Assembly: GCA_000181795.3 (NCBI GenBank)
Contig: CM012955.1
Location: 1,305,836-1,369,835, forward strand
Origin: Trichinella spiralis
Taxonomy: Eukaryota > Nematoda > Enoplea > Trichinellida > Trichinellidae
Reading direction: 5' to 3'
Length of the DNA stretch: 64,000 nt
Shown piece by piece: positions 12,731 to 26,000 of this stretch. The stretch's first letter is position 1; each line of letters starts with the position of its first letter. A program made the position numbers and the translations under genes. The notes under the pieces were generated by a model. It was not told the origin of the DNA. It made no database searches and saw nothing but the letters and a program-made list of their open reading frames with translations.

Positions 12731-15020
12731 TTACAATCCACTCTGCAACAATTTTAGCTTCAGCACTCATCAGTTGTTTTTCATCTCATAAAAGCATATG
12801 CTTGTTTCAAAATCATTATTATCTTTACAACTTATTCCACAACAACTTAATCACATTAAAATATTAAATACAAGATTCAGAAATTACCATTTCCCACAAA
12901 TTCAGCAACCCTGTTTCATCAACAGACACCACACACAACGGTCGACTTTCACTTTCCATGTTCCAACTGAAGTCCATCACTCGTCTAGCATGACCAGAAT
13001 GGATAAACTAAACAAACACCACGTGCTAAACCAAAACAGTGCATACATAAAAACAAAAGTACTAATTTTTGAAAAAATATTCCTTAAAATTATTCATTTA
13101 TTTAAAAACTCCCAAACAACTCTAACTAAAATTATCATCTACAGGCATATCATTTGCTGTTAAAAGATAGAGAAAAAAGAAACCATACCAACAATTCATC
13201 AGGCTCCTGTTGTGCTGTAACTGCGACTTTATCGTTGATTCTTTTCACACCAGCACTACGTAAAACAAAATATTCAATTAAAAGCATAAAAAATTGAAGT
13301 GAAGCAACTGAAAGTAAAAACTGAAGTACTTCAAATTCCACAGGTAAATATTTTTATCACCACAAGACGTTGCCAGAATCGATTCATGAAATGGTGACCA
13401 TCTCACCTACAGTGTAAAAATATTTTTATTCCAGTAATTCAAAAACCTATGAAAAAAATATCAACCTTATTGACAGCGCGTGACAACCATTCTAATGTAT
13501 AAAACGGTGCTTTGAGATGACGCAAATCCCATACACTAAAAGTCTGAAATAAATTGTTATCACAAAAGCCATTTACGAACAGCAAAGCATTGTGTACCCC
13601 ATTTATCGATGACGAAGCAATCATGCAGTCAATTGTCGGGTGAAAAGCTAAACTTGTAGTTGAACTTCCATGAGCTTCAAAAGAAAACACTGGAGCGTCT
13701 GATTTCAAAGATCTTATATCCCATCTGTAAATTATAAATTTTAAATTAATATATAATAAAAGAATAATCATAAATAAACCTTAAAAAATAAAAATATAAT
13801 AAAAAGCTACATAAAAATCAATGAATTAACTTACATAAACAAACCGCCAGTATAACCAGCTGCCCCAAACTGTAATGAATTTTTAGTGCTCCAGGCGACT
13901 TCGTTTATGCCAGATGGTTTGCCCTTGGTAATGGAGTGCAATGGTGGCAATTTTCCACCATCTAAAGATTTACCATTGATATCCCAAATGCACAGATGAC
14001 CATCAATATCAGAAGAAAGCAAGTAGCCAGGATTCAAACGATTCCAAGCCAAACCACATCCTTTAGTAGTAAGACCAGTAAAATAAAGATCCGCTTGTCT
14101 GGTATTAGTCATATCTAAAATAGAAATGAACAAAACCAACGTTGTTACAGTATTTACATTATCAACACAAAACACTTACCCGAAACTGCATGAAACCCAT
14201 TGGTATCATAAAGTTCAATCTTATCCAAAGTCTGCAACGCCACAAGAGTCTGTTTTTGAGGCATCTGTTTAGAATCAAACACTTTCTGCGGTCGACTGAG
14301 ACAGTAGTCCGTAGAAATGTTGGGTGATGCAGTTAAAGAATATCTACCCCTACTTTCGGAACTGGATTCTGCTGAATAGCTTGGAGAAACCACAGTTGGA
14401 ATAGTAACTGTGGCTGACATCAATCGACCACCAATAGCTGAATCAGCAGAAATAATTAAATTACATTCCTGTGAATCTTCCTTTCTATAAAATATTGAAA
14501 CTTCAAAATCGAGTGAAAAATGTTCAACCAAAATAAACATACAGAAATACCACATCATCCGCACACTGCACCGATCTGATGCATGCATTGCAGTTGGCCA
14601 CGAAGCACTAAATAACAAAAGCAAATACATATTATTTCATTTGCGCATTTAGTAAACTTTTAAAAACTAAAAATTTTTCAACTCATCTATTATTGTTCGA
14701 TGAAAACAGAAATCTGGAAGACTAATTAAAGATTTCACATTTTTACAACTAATTAAATTATAAACATAATAAATTAAGCTAACAGAGATCATTCAATTTT
14801 CATTTTTAAAATACTCATGAAAAGATTTAAATTAGCAAAAAATCATACAACTGAAATAATTAAACGTAAGCAACAGTAGTATGCTTACAAAGTCATAAAT
14901 ATGTGGAGCAATGTGCTTCCATATTTTGAAAGAAATCATTGGAGATTCAGTTCTTAGCTTCTTTCTAATTGCAGCAGGAATCGGCATCGTAGATGAGACT
15001 GCAGAATCTGATCTATTCAC
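12731..15020 (-). CDS. divergent RBBP4/7-type WD40 histone-binding protein
   Basis: Exons are 14889-15020, 14180-14607 (probably split by a 58-bp intron, 14485-14542), 13835-14114, 13598-13724, 13466-13543, 13330-13406, 13189-13255, 12888-13007 and a tiny last exon ending in TAA at 12731. The RBBP4 colinearity is clear. FKIWKHIAPHIYDF matches its N-terminal helix. MPQKQTLVALQT, GCGLAWN..LNPGYLLSSDIDGHLCIWDI, FIWDIRS, FSVWDLRHLK, VRWSPFHESILATS and FIHSGHARRVMDFSWN match successive blades. RBBP4/7 proteins bind H4/H3 in NuRD, Sin3, PRC2 and CAF-1 in the nucleus. This copy is diverged, with Ser-rich inserts and a C-terminus ending soon after the last blade. It is probably a derived paralogue rather than the main RBBP4/lin-53 gene, although that gene is not visible for comparison. 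Confidence 0.82.
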
Positions 15021-16231
15021 TGAAAGTAACTCTTAAATTCACAGTACACGGCTGTACCAGAAGATCAAAACGTACAACAAATAAACCTTTAATTGAGTAA
15101 ATTGAGTCAAAACCAAAATTCGCCGTCACCAGAAAAACAAACTAAAATAATGAAACCACGAACACCATCGTTACCGTAAAAGAAACTGCAGGTCTAATAA
15201 ATGACACTCGTAAGGTCAACGCCATAACTCGAATATAAAAAAACCATTTCTATATAAAGAATCATAAAATTATATAAAAGTATTATGCCAAGTAAATTTA
15301 ATATAAAATCAAAAACAATTTTAAACTCAAACTGGCACTATTAAATAATAACAAAAGGGAGGGTCTAATAATAATAAAATAAGGGATGCAGAAAAATTAG
15401 TAGAAAATTTTTTAATAAACAAAAAAATTTTTAATTTTAGTTTTAATTATTTATTAATAAAGAACTGTCATAATGCAGCCACATTAGCATTATTCAACAA
15501 GAAAAATAACAGTAAGAAATAAAAAAAATTAGGTTATCATAATTGTTTTACAAGAAATATATAATAGATTAAAATTCATCAAATATAATTTATATTTAAC
15601 TGGAGAGATATTTTTCATAAAAAAGTAAGCTAAAAAATGAAAAACTAAAAATTTATAAATCATTTCATGAAAAGAAAAAGCAATTTTATTCATTAGATTT
15701 TTCCTATTTTGAAACATTTTAAGTTTGCCTTATATAACTGAATTATAAATAAAAGCAAACTTTCATGATGATAACTGTGGCATTTATACATTTTATACTA
15801 TATTAGTAAGATTATATTAGTAAGGGAACCATTTGTAATTCACCTGTTAAGAACGATCATATTATCCAATGATTAATCTATAAATCAAAGAAATAACATT
15901 ATTGTGATTGTGCATTTCCAAAGCGAGAATGGAAAGATTAATTTTTGCATTGTATTTATCATTTCATTTACAAATTTCAGTAAAATTTTAATTTATTGAA
16001 TTTAGGTTAGGCTATCTTTTATCAATAACAGGTTTGTCATGATTTCTGAAATATCTTTTATTTGATTTTGATCTCATTATATCAACTTGCACTAGTTAAT
16101 TTTCTTCCAGTTATAATACTATAAAATAAAAATTTAAGTTGTTGTTCAACTGACTCTCGTTGAAATATTCTCATTAAAAAATCAGTGCTGTTACATACAC
16201 ATCTATTAAAGTTCATCGTGAAAATCTTACA
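15021..16231. other. intergenic region between divergent genes
   Basis: This lies between the start of the RBBP-like gene (minus) and the start of the secreted-protein gene (plus), so it should carry both promoters. It is strongly A+T-rich with poly(A)/poly(T) tracts and contains no ORF with splice or homology support. Confidence 0.5.
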
Positions 16232-17589
16232 ATGGTTGTCTTGATTTGGTTATTCCTTCTTCACGGTAGTATAAGTTCATGTATTGCAAATTTTATAATA
16301 AAGTTAATCGGTTTAAATTTTTGTTGCATTCTTTTATTTTAAAGTATTCTGTATTTATAATTACAGTTCTAAAGATTAAATGAATTAGCATGTAGCAGTT
16401 TATTTATAGATATATAAAAGTTATGAAGACAATGAAAAACAAAAAATATTATTTTTAGAATCATATCCATTTGATGCAGCTTTTATTTCTAACACTTCAA
16501 TGTAAGTTGTAATTTTAAACACAATGAAATTTTTTTCAATTATGACATTTTTCCAGTAATGGAGACATTAACTGTGACAACAGTTTTCTGGAATCCTTTA
16601 TTGCTTATTATTTCGATAACTTTGTGCCAGACAATAAAACGCACTTTATTCAAAATCTGCTTTTTGGATCAGAAATTTTTCTACCACCTGTGGAGAAAAC
16701 TTCTACATTTATTGAAATGTGCGAGTAAGTCATTATGATGTTTTCAGTGAATTAAATTCTGTCACATAAGCATAGAAAAAAGATCGAGTTAGTCTAATGA
16801 ACGGCATAACTTTCATTTGTCTCTGCTGATATATATAAATATATATCAATACCATTTTAATTTGATGCTCACATTTCCTAACCGAATGTTTATTTCAAAG
16901 AAAATACAGAGCAGTTCATGAGCAGTTTAAAAAATGCAAAGTTCCTAATTTTGACTATTATGATTCAAGACGATTTGCTTTACTTCAGTTTAGCTGCATT
17001 GAACGATACAGAGGTAAGAAGAACTGTTTTATTACTTCTCGCTTTTCACAAGAAATATTTTTTACTTTGGATATCTCAAGTCATCAAATTATAAGTTTGA
17101 TTCCTTTCACTATATGTGCAGTATGCGTTCTGATGTAAAATTACTTTTTGGAAAAAATATCACATTTAAGAAGCCTATGAACACAGCAGCTGCATTATAA
17201 ACAGCACGACTTCAACAGTTTCGAAATGCAAACCCGAATGCGACAATCTGCGTCCTCAGACTGAAAAAGTTTTCAAAACGTTTGATGATTCAGAGCTTGA
17301 AAACATTCGTCACCAGGAAAATATGACTATTATTTACCAAGAAAACTGCCTGTAAACATTTGCTAATGTAATACTTAATGTTGCCACAATTTGATATTGC
17401 AGATATGTGAGCTGTATTAAGGACTGCCTTATTCCGGAATTGAAAATCTCTTGTGGAGAAGAAGCGGTTCAAGTTTATGATGAAGAATTTACTGTTGCAT
17501 TTGAAACCTTGAATGATATTTATAAATACGAACAAATTGATGAAGAAGATTGGCCTAAAGAATGCCAACTGTTGGGTGAAAAAATCTGA
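16232..17589 (+). CDS. small secreted Cys-containing protein
   Basis: Six exons join in frame: 16232-16265, 16459-16501, 16557-16724, 16901-17013, 17171-17351 and 17403-17589. The product is about 240 residues. It opens with a short hydrophobic signal peptide (MVVLIWLFLLH) ending near the first junction. The mature part has about a dozen Cys in a spaced pattern (for example FIEMCEKYRAV, KKCKVPNF, FSCIERYR, SKCKPECDN, YVSCIKDCLIPELKISC) and possible N-glycosylation sites such as NTS, NKT, NST and NMT. The spacing recalls Cys-rich secreted families common in nematodes (DUF19-like or CPG4-like domains), but I cannot assign either. It is probably exported through the ER with disulfides. AATAAA follows at 17696. 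Confidence 0.7.
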
Positions 17590-18382
17590 TGTTTATTCTA
17601 AAATCTTTGCCGATCAAGCTTTCAAATAAGAAAAGTTCTTTAATTTTCAATTTAACCGCTTGAAAGTATTATTTTTTGATTAGCACACTGTTGAAAATAA
17701 ATAAATAAATAATATATGCATTTACAAGTGTGTGTCTTTGTGGTTTAATTTGTGCAATCGTTGTCAATATTACTTAAAATGTATTTCTGGTGAACAGGCA
17801 CAATAATGTGTCTCATCACTTGTAGCTACAGTACAGAATAGTTCCAATAATGAGAATCTATTATTCATTCATAATTCAATTCATTATAATAATCTATTAT
17901 TCAATTCAAACATAAAGGACAGATAAAAGTAAAAACGTATTTTAAAATGCAGTTTACAAGTTTTAGTACAAAAAAATTTTTTAATGATCACCTTCATGTT
18001 AATTTTCGCTTTCAGCAAGAAGAGGATATCAGTTTGTAGACAGATCATCGCTTTGACAACTGATGAAATCAAATTTTTCTTACCGACCAATTTTCAGTTG
18101 CAATTTTATAAAACTGAATACTAAATTATTTTTCTGCTAAAATATTTAAAATCATTTACTGTAAAAAATACACCGGAAACAAAAATCAGAGCACAAAACA
18201 TTAAAAATTGAACATACATTAATAAAATAAAAATATTTTATCACTTACAATATGCCTTGGTATTGATTGTACTGTATTGTATTGTATTGTATTGTATTGT
18301 ATTGTATTGTATTGTATTGTGTTTCTATTTGATATCACGTAGAAAAATGACTATAATATTTACATAATTTACATGGTTTCAT
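17590..18382. other. convergent 3' region with pentanucleotide repeat
   Basis: The secreted-protein gene (+) and the T-box gene (-) end into this stretch. An AATAAA run at 17696-17709 serves the plus-strand gene. A (TATTG)n tract sits near the T-box stop. I see no coding exon. Confidence 0.6.
18275..18320. repeat. (TATTG)n microsatellite
   Basis: About nine perfect tandem copies of a five-base unit, ending at 18320 and flanked by imperfect copies on the left. It lies about 60 bp beyond the stop codon of the Tbx20-type gene, in its likely 3' UTR. Confidence 0.95.
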
Positions 18383-21300
18383 TCAGTCCATTGCTGGTAT
18401 GTAAGGATGGTAACGGCGCGAGTTGGGAGAACTATTAACAAGACTTTCTTTCCAAAGGTGAAAATTAGTTTGTCTTAAATCAGCTTGCAATTGCAATTGG
18501 CGTGGACTAAAATTTTCCACGCGAGAGATACTTGCAGACTCTCCAGTCGCTACTTTGCCCCTTTCAGATCCACAAAACAGCAGCGTTTGCCACATGCTTG
18601 TATTCAATCCAGGCAACGGATTCAACAATGTCCACGGTAATGCTGACGTAACTGTCAGTGGCCACGTTTTCTGCATTCCATATGCTGAATGAAATGGAAA
18701 ACCAGATATCATTGCACCTAAAAAATAACACTACTCTGAAAATGATTTGATATAAATGAGAAAAAAGCGTATACCGTTAAACTGGAAATCACTGACAAAA
18801 TTGGGATGCAATGATGGTACTGAATTGCTTATAAGCGGCGTTCCGGTCGACTGACCAGACATTTGACGTCCAAAATTGCCAGAATCTTCCACGAACGACG
18901 ATAAGGAGGTCCTAAATGTAATAAAACATAGCGACTGAAAAGAATACAATATTCTTGTCGTTTAAATTGTTGCACAATGTCTGTCCTACTATTTTATTAT
19001 TAGAAAATTGCTTTTAATTTCACAAAAGGTTTGCAGTTTGATATTGTATAATTATACTGCAATTATTAAAAAGAAAAAAAATATATATCGATTTATTCTT
19101 TTTGAGCATATTCTCTTCTTGACCTCAGAAAAATGGCAAAATGCACTGGTTGTAGAGGATGAAACATCAAAGCGAGTTGTTCAACGAAGCGTCAATGACA
19201 GATTATAACCTCTGAACGTGCCGCAGCTTTTTTGTCCTTCCTGAAACCCTGAATCAAAATTCAAAGCTTTTCCCTATTTAAAATCGACCTTGCAGAAAAA
19301 GGGCTGAATAATGTTGAAACATTTTGCATAAAACATTTTCATCTGTTTTTATACTATTCGTAAATTCATGCACTTATTATGTATTAACAATTGTTATGCA
19401 TATTTACTTTCACAGTAAATAATAGACCATGTGTAATATTTCTAATATTTATACACTTAAATTATAAAAATTTTACCTATCAAAATCTGACATACGACTA
19501 GAATCACGGAAACCCTTAGCAAAAGGATTGCTATCAATTTTCAACTTGGTAATCTAAAAATGCAAAATAAAATATTTTTAAAATTCATTCTCATTGAAAT
19601 TGAAATTCATATACAAAATAGAAATCCATGCACTTACTAGTTGATTCTGATACGCGGTAACAGCCGTGAACTGTGTTTCAGAAAATACAAAAGTTTTGAA
19701 ATCCTCTTCTTGGAGACGAAAAATTTCCAAATCAGAAAGTCGTCCATTTGTACTTTTGACGAGGTGTATTCTTGGTTGATATTTGTGCATTGAATTTAAA
19801 ATAATCTAAAGTAAACAAGAATAAATACTCACTATCATGCACAGCTTTCAGTGTGAACTTACATGACCACGTTTATCCATGTCATTGTTGGTGAGTTTCA
19901 ATTTTTCGAACGTAATTACTTGTTTGCAAAGTTGCTCGCCGGTAAATGGTGAATCAGGATGTACAAATATGCGACCTGGGGTAGGTTGGTCGGCTTTACC
20001 GGCTACTAGCCAACAGGATCGATGATAAGCGTAACGATAACGTTTGGAATCCAGTGGGACAATATCAAGCAAGACAAAATATTTTGTATCCAATTCGCAT
20101 CCGCTGAACGTAACCCGAATTGTTGGAAACATGCGTCTAGAAATTGGTAAACAGAATCATTTAGCCATATGTCGCAAAAGGAAAGATCGAAATTTGCACA
20201 TTGAGCCCGGCCTCTCGGGTTTTCATTAATTAACCAAAAAGCAACGTTAAACATGAAATGATGCGTTCAATCTACAAATCTCTCCGCGTGCCACGAGGAT
20301 GTTTATCACTTGAATATTTTTCGGACCCCTATTATGGTTCACTTGTACTGCATTCAGCTTTTTTATTTCGTAAGCATTTTTTTATTTCTGATGTGCAGGT
20401 GGTCATAAATTTGGATTCGTAAAGCATGCAGAAATTAGGTTTAATGTGGTTGACCAATCTGACCATCAGCCTACTGTGATAGAACAAGCCGGAACAATTC
20501 AATTGCGTAAATGGCTCACCATTACTGAGCATAATAATCTCTCCTGACAATCAACTTTAATCACTGAGAAAAATTAGTATCCACGACACTTTAACTCATG
20601 AGAAACGAACGTAAAAATTAATGAACACTGATAAATTAAATGTATGCAATGCAATACGTGGGATGGAAGCTGAATTTATCCACTGACACTGAAAACCGAC
20701 AACGTGCTAAAATGCTATGGCTAAAAACTTTTCACTTTATAAACATCAATGCTGTTGTATAAACTACTATTCCGTATTTATTATTCAATTGATAAAAACG
20801 AAAACAACCGCTCACATCCAACTATTACAAATATGCAAAATATACAACAAATATTGAAAACAAAAAACAAATTATTATTATTATTAAAAAATTTTACTGT
20901 TAAAAGTATCATTTAAAAATTTTCAAAATGCATTTCCAAAAACAACTGATTGAATATTAAATGATATGCATGCTCTAATGAATAATATATTTTGTTAATT
21001 GTAAATACACCTTCAAAGACATAGATAAATCTGTTTTTTTTTAACTTTTGAAAGATGACAGCATAATTTTGTATAAATTCTAAATTCTAAAGTGTATTTT
21101 TCTTTGAAATTGTACTTATTAATTAATCAATTATTACGTACTAATTGAATGTGAAACTGCACGAGAATGCAAGCAAAAACTGTGTACCTTCAAAAGTAAA
21201 AGCGTAAAAGAATTTAAATTATTTAAATTGTTGTGAATTGCATATTAAAAGAAGGTAACTTTGCAGTCAAAAAGCCTTTCTGTTGAAAATGTATCTTTTC

Positions 21301-23064
21301 AACATTGGTTGCTAATGATAAACAATACAATAAATAATAAGTAGTGATGGTTGAGTAGATAGATGTGAAAAGATGATTTTTGAATTTGCATGTTCCACTG
21401 GTCCACTGGACCAGTGTGGATCAATTGAAATCGTCACCCAGACATTGCGTCGAAGAAGGCCAAAGCCTTCGGCGTGTCAATCGGTTTTCACGAACGAATG
21501 AACCGCCAAATGCCATCTCCTGATGTTATCTCTAAACGCTGCTTTCCCAATACTCACATCGATCAGGCGATTTCGGGTTAATTTTCCACTAATCCAAAAT
21601 GAATCCGCTTTAAAATGCATAGAAATTTGCGATTTGAGAATAAAAAAATATTTAAAAAATTGCTTTTTCAATCAAGACCTATTAAAATGAGAGAATGATC
21701 GATTTCGAGCTGAAAATTCTTTTTTCTCTTTCCTTTAACTGTAACCAATCATTCGAAATATTTTTTCACTAATCGCTGCTGATCTTCGAAAATGCTAATT
21801 TATCAGAAAGTTGAAAAACAGAAATTCTCGGAAGCATTATTAGTTTCAGATTTTTTTGTCGAATAGTGAAATTTTTGTTGACAGGTTTATATTGAAATGT
21901 AAATTCCCAAAGCAAATTATTCAAACTTCATGCATGCATCGATAATGTTTCACTTTCATCGCTTCATAAAGTTATCTTCTTCTGCAATAATAAAGATAAG
22001 CACCATTACTTTTAAATTCATCACACACACACACAAATGTGTGTGTACATGTTTCCATCACTAACAAGCATTCATTTAATTCAATATAACTTACAGTTAC
22101 CTCGCTTTTTAAAATGATAATATCCCATTAATATATGTTACAATTTTACAGAACATGGCAAAAGCACTCTGCAAAAAATTAAAAAAGTGTAATTAACCAA
22201 AAAGTATTGATAAAACATAAAAAATTAGTCCAAGAATCACTTCACCAAATGAGCTATGGATTCAGTTGTGGTTTGACACGTTAACACTATTGTGGCTTTG
22301 ATCGACTATTCCCTCAGTGAAGCTGTTGGCATCGTCACGGGCAATTAAAATCATGCAGCAATACAATGAAGGTGAATAACTTCTGACGCACTCAATTTCA
22401 ATTTGGCAAATTACTTCACTTAATTCACTTGCTAATATCAAAATCACCTCTCCACTGATAGCACAATTTGCTTGTTTCAGTATTAAAAGTCTTGCCCTCT
22501 TCAAAGCATTTATATTATATTAAATGGAAGACTTACCTTCCTGACTTTGTGATGATCATCTCAGTACCAAGTTCGTGAAATCGCATCCACAAGTCTTCTG
22601 CTTCAAGCTGACATTGCACACTTTTCATCGCTTCACTTTTTCCACAAGTCAAATAGCTTAAATCTGGAGCCGATTCTGCTTGCACACTACTACTACCACT
22701 ACTATTACTGCTACAGTTACTACTACTACAACTGCTACTACCACTGCTTGATGGTGTACTTTTAAACATTGGTAACTGTTCTATGGGAAGTTTGACATCT
22801 TCTTTATCAGCTGTATGTACCTCTTCTTCGACTTAAATATTCAAGTATGCATTGCTATGAAATGAATCAGAGCTATAAATTACCTGAAACAGTTTCAGAA
22901 CTGGCTACTGGTCCGACCAGAGCTTCGATGGTAAAATTCGAATGCTTACAGTCTGCCGGTGCAACAATTCGATCTGAATCATTTGTAAAAGTTGTTGCAG
23001 AACTATCTGAAGTGGATTCCATTTTGACAACTGGATCACTTTCAATTTGAACTGCGGTTTTCAT
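18383..23064 (-). CDS. TBX20: T-box transcription factor, Tbx20 type
   Basis: Exons are 22884-23064, 22537-22831, 20136 down to 19863, 19805-19638, 19553-19477, 19240-19210, 18934-18775 and 18718-18383. The N-terminal exon codes NFTIEALVG, matching the eh1-like FSIAALM motif of Tbx20 that recruits Groucho-type corepressors. A Ser-rich linker follows, then the DNA-binding T-box from [19 protein letters not shown] to [18 protein letters not shown]. The Tbx20-specific words [22 protein letters not shown] and [12 protein letters not shown] separate it from the Tbx2, Tbx1 and Tbx15 groups. Orthologues (human TBX20, C. elegans mab-9, fly midline) act in nuclei of heart, nervous-system or hindgut lineages. 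The long intron (20137-22536) and roughly 4 kb upstream are probably regulatory. The C-terminal region beyond the T-box is poorly conserved. Confidence 0.93.
22682..22747 (-). repeat. trinucleotide repeat coding a poly-Ser linker
   Basis: On the minus strand, AGT/AGC-type codons repeat and code a Ser/Cys/Asn/Gly linker ([19 protein letters not shown]) just N-terminal to the T-box. Such tracts often vary in length between individuals. Confidence 0.8.
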
Positions 23065-26000
23065 TGTGAGGTCAGATTACGAGGGGCAATAGCAATGATT
23101 CTTGCCAAAAGTGCAAAGAAGAACCTAAGAATGTAAAATTATGGATGCGACGATGATTGGACAATTCAGTTTCGACGTTCATCGTCTATTGGCTAATTGG
23201 AAACAGCAAGGCGGAGGAAAGTAAAATCGAAAGGGCCAAAATGAACATGAAGGTGCATTAGCTGATCAATTTTCAAGCGCAAATCTTTCAGCAGCAATAC
23301 TCAAGAGCACCTCCCGTATACTGTGCATTACCTCCTTCGTTTCTACTGAGATTCTTTTGAAAATGTAGCCATGCAATTTAATAAATGAGTCAATAATTAG
23401 CAATATAACAAGTAATGAATGAATCATATTTTAAGCAATTCAAAAACAGTTTTACATAAAACAAAGCTTTGCATAAAGAAATGAAATAAGAAAACAGGTG
23501 AGCTGTTTTATTTACAAAAACTATACTCTTTTTCCGTTTGGTGTGTAATTTAGTTTTATTACAAACAATGCAATTCACTTTTTAGCCCAAATTGCTTTTT
23601 CAAAGCAAACTTTAAAATCTGTGACTAGAGCAAGTGGAGCAAGAATACAAGAATATAAATTTAAAGGGAAAAACAAATGTTGTGATGAAAGTTTTTGTAT
23701 AAAATAATACAACGAAAAGTAAATTGCGCAGCAAAACTGAATTTCAGAGAAGTAATTGAGAAAAATACAATTTTAAACGCTGTAGTGTATATTTCCAAAT
23801 TTTATCAAATCTATCAACAACCGAAGTGGCCAGTTAAAGTCACAAAAAATGTTCTCCAGTTTCAAAAAAAGTAGTAACTGCTTGAATGCAATCAATTTAC
23901 TCTCAAAATTCTTGTATAAAATCAAAAAAAGAAAAGAAAATTCTTTCAAGTTTAAAATTCACTATAAAAACTCGTGAAATGAAAATTGTTGATTTACAGT
24001 GTAAAGTAAAAAAGGAAATTACAAATGCAAAGGACAACAATGATTTCATTGATAATGCTTCATGCATGTGTGATATGTTTCAAAAATAATACTACATCAA
24101 TTGCTGAGACTAAAATGCAAATTTGCGCTAGCGGCGAAATGATATGATTGATTTCACCGAGGAAAATGCAGTTACAGTTATTTTGAATTATGCATTTCAA
24201 CTTGATTAAGCAATCTGATAATTTCCACTGCATCAACATGGCATGATATTCAGAAATAAAATTTTTCATTTTCTCAAAATGAACGCCGATTTCAACAACA
24301 GATATCAGAATCATTTAAAATTGAAATATATCCATCGATCACACAACCTCAATATAAAAGCTATATTCGGCATTTTATACTGTTGAGCAATTTACTTAGA
24401 TTATAGATGCTCATTTTTTTATCACTAAACGTTTACTTTGCAGTAGTGTTTACATTACTCACAGCTTTTATTGATTAAAGCTGTTAGCGACGAGTGCGGT
24501 TCCAATGCCCAACAGAGCGATACAAAGAATGACTGAAATTCGCCGACTGATAAGTGGGACCCGCTGAAGCAAGCATAACTTTTAAAGCAATGACTACTGG
24601 CTAGATAGGTCATGTCAACATTTTGACTATCACGGTTCAAAAAGGAAGCCCCCTGAGTAGCCTATCACAAACTGACAGACCTTATCTCAAAATTGTGGGC
24701 AAGTATTGAAAGTTTCGTTGACTTGCTTTACTCAGGGGCCAGCCAATATATGGTAGTTACACTTGACTGTTTATGTGGAAAATTGTTCCTTCTCCATTTC
24801 ACATTGAAAACGACTGACTCTCAATCGAATATATAATTACGTCATAATTTGAACAACAAAATTATCCCTCAATTGAAAAAAACCAAACATCCTCCAAAGC
24901 ATTGCTTAGGAATTTGGTTATTGTAAATGCAACAAGAAATACAGTACAAAATTACTTACCAAAAGAAAGAAGAAACCAAAGCAGCAATGTCTCTTTTTCT
25001 TCAACTTTGCAAAATCAAACTGAATGATTCTTCCAAGAAGATGAAGATTAGACGACTGTCTGCTTGTAGGCTTGCATGCCACAACGCAATTTGCAAAAAT
25101 ATAAATCAGAAACTGCTGCAACTGTCTTAACAGTGTGAAAGTTCTTCTGTTCTGCTACTTTGAACTTCAACTTCAACAGTTCCCAGATTTAAAAGCAATA
25201 ATAAACAACTGCACGGTGAGAAAGGGACAAAAAGTGAGGAGACAGTCTGGCCGGCTTTTCAGATGGCCACCAGCGGTGCCAACTGATTCATGGCCATAGG
25301 CGTTGGTTGGTCGACAAAGTCGAGCACATGTGAAGCAGATGTTAAATTACAGGCAAGCATGTACATTGGCGTTTTGTAAAAATTGCTCATAAAATCAAAT
25401 CAAGTCAAGTGGAGGATCGTCATCTAGAGATTGCCTTATTTCACTTCTGCTTTAAGTGAACTGACCAGGCAGTTCTGAAGTCGTTCGAGCCATATTAATA
25501 GCACAAGGCGGCTCGGTTCAAAGGAAACACTGAACAATGGAAATGACTGTCACGGAGTGTTAAGCCGACGTTTTTACAAAAGCCAATTGCAAACGCGAAC
25601 AATTGAATGTCCATTGTCTCCTTTAAATTTAAAAGTGCTCGTCACCGTTTTGCATTGTTCAATCTGGTTTTTATAATATTTTTTTTACCACTCTCAACAA
25701 CGCAATCTCAATCAACACGTTCGCGCAATAATCATTCAAGCAAATTGCTTCTCTTATTCACTGCACAAATGTCTGCTTCTATTGTATTCTTCAACATTAT
25801 TACACTGTTGCATAAGACTGAAAAAAAATAAATTGAAAAATTGAAATTTAAATACTGTTTTCTTTTTCTACCCCTTTCTATTTTTGATGCTCCTATAATC
25901 TGCCAAATGCCCCGGTCATGGTGGTGTAATTGATTAGCCGGCGATGGATGCGGTTCAAATTTGGCAAATATTCGGTGCTATAGAACGATTTGATTTGTCG

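Noticed and set aside
20332-20550. 72-codon minus ORF in the long T-box intron
   Set aside because: It has no T-box similarity, no matching splice phases and is not needed to join exons 22537-22831 and 19863-20136, which splice directly in frame.
25930-25990. tRNA-like B-box (GGTTCAAAT)
   Set aside because: The flanking bases cannot form a T-stem, and no acceptor stem or cloverleaf could be drawn.
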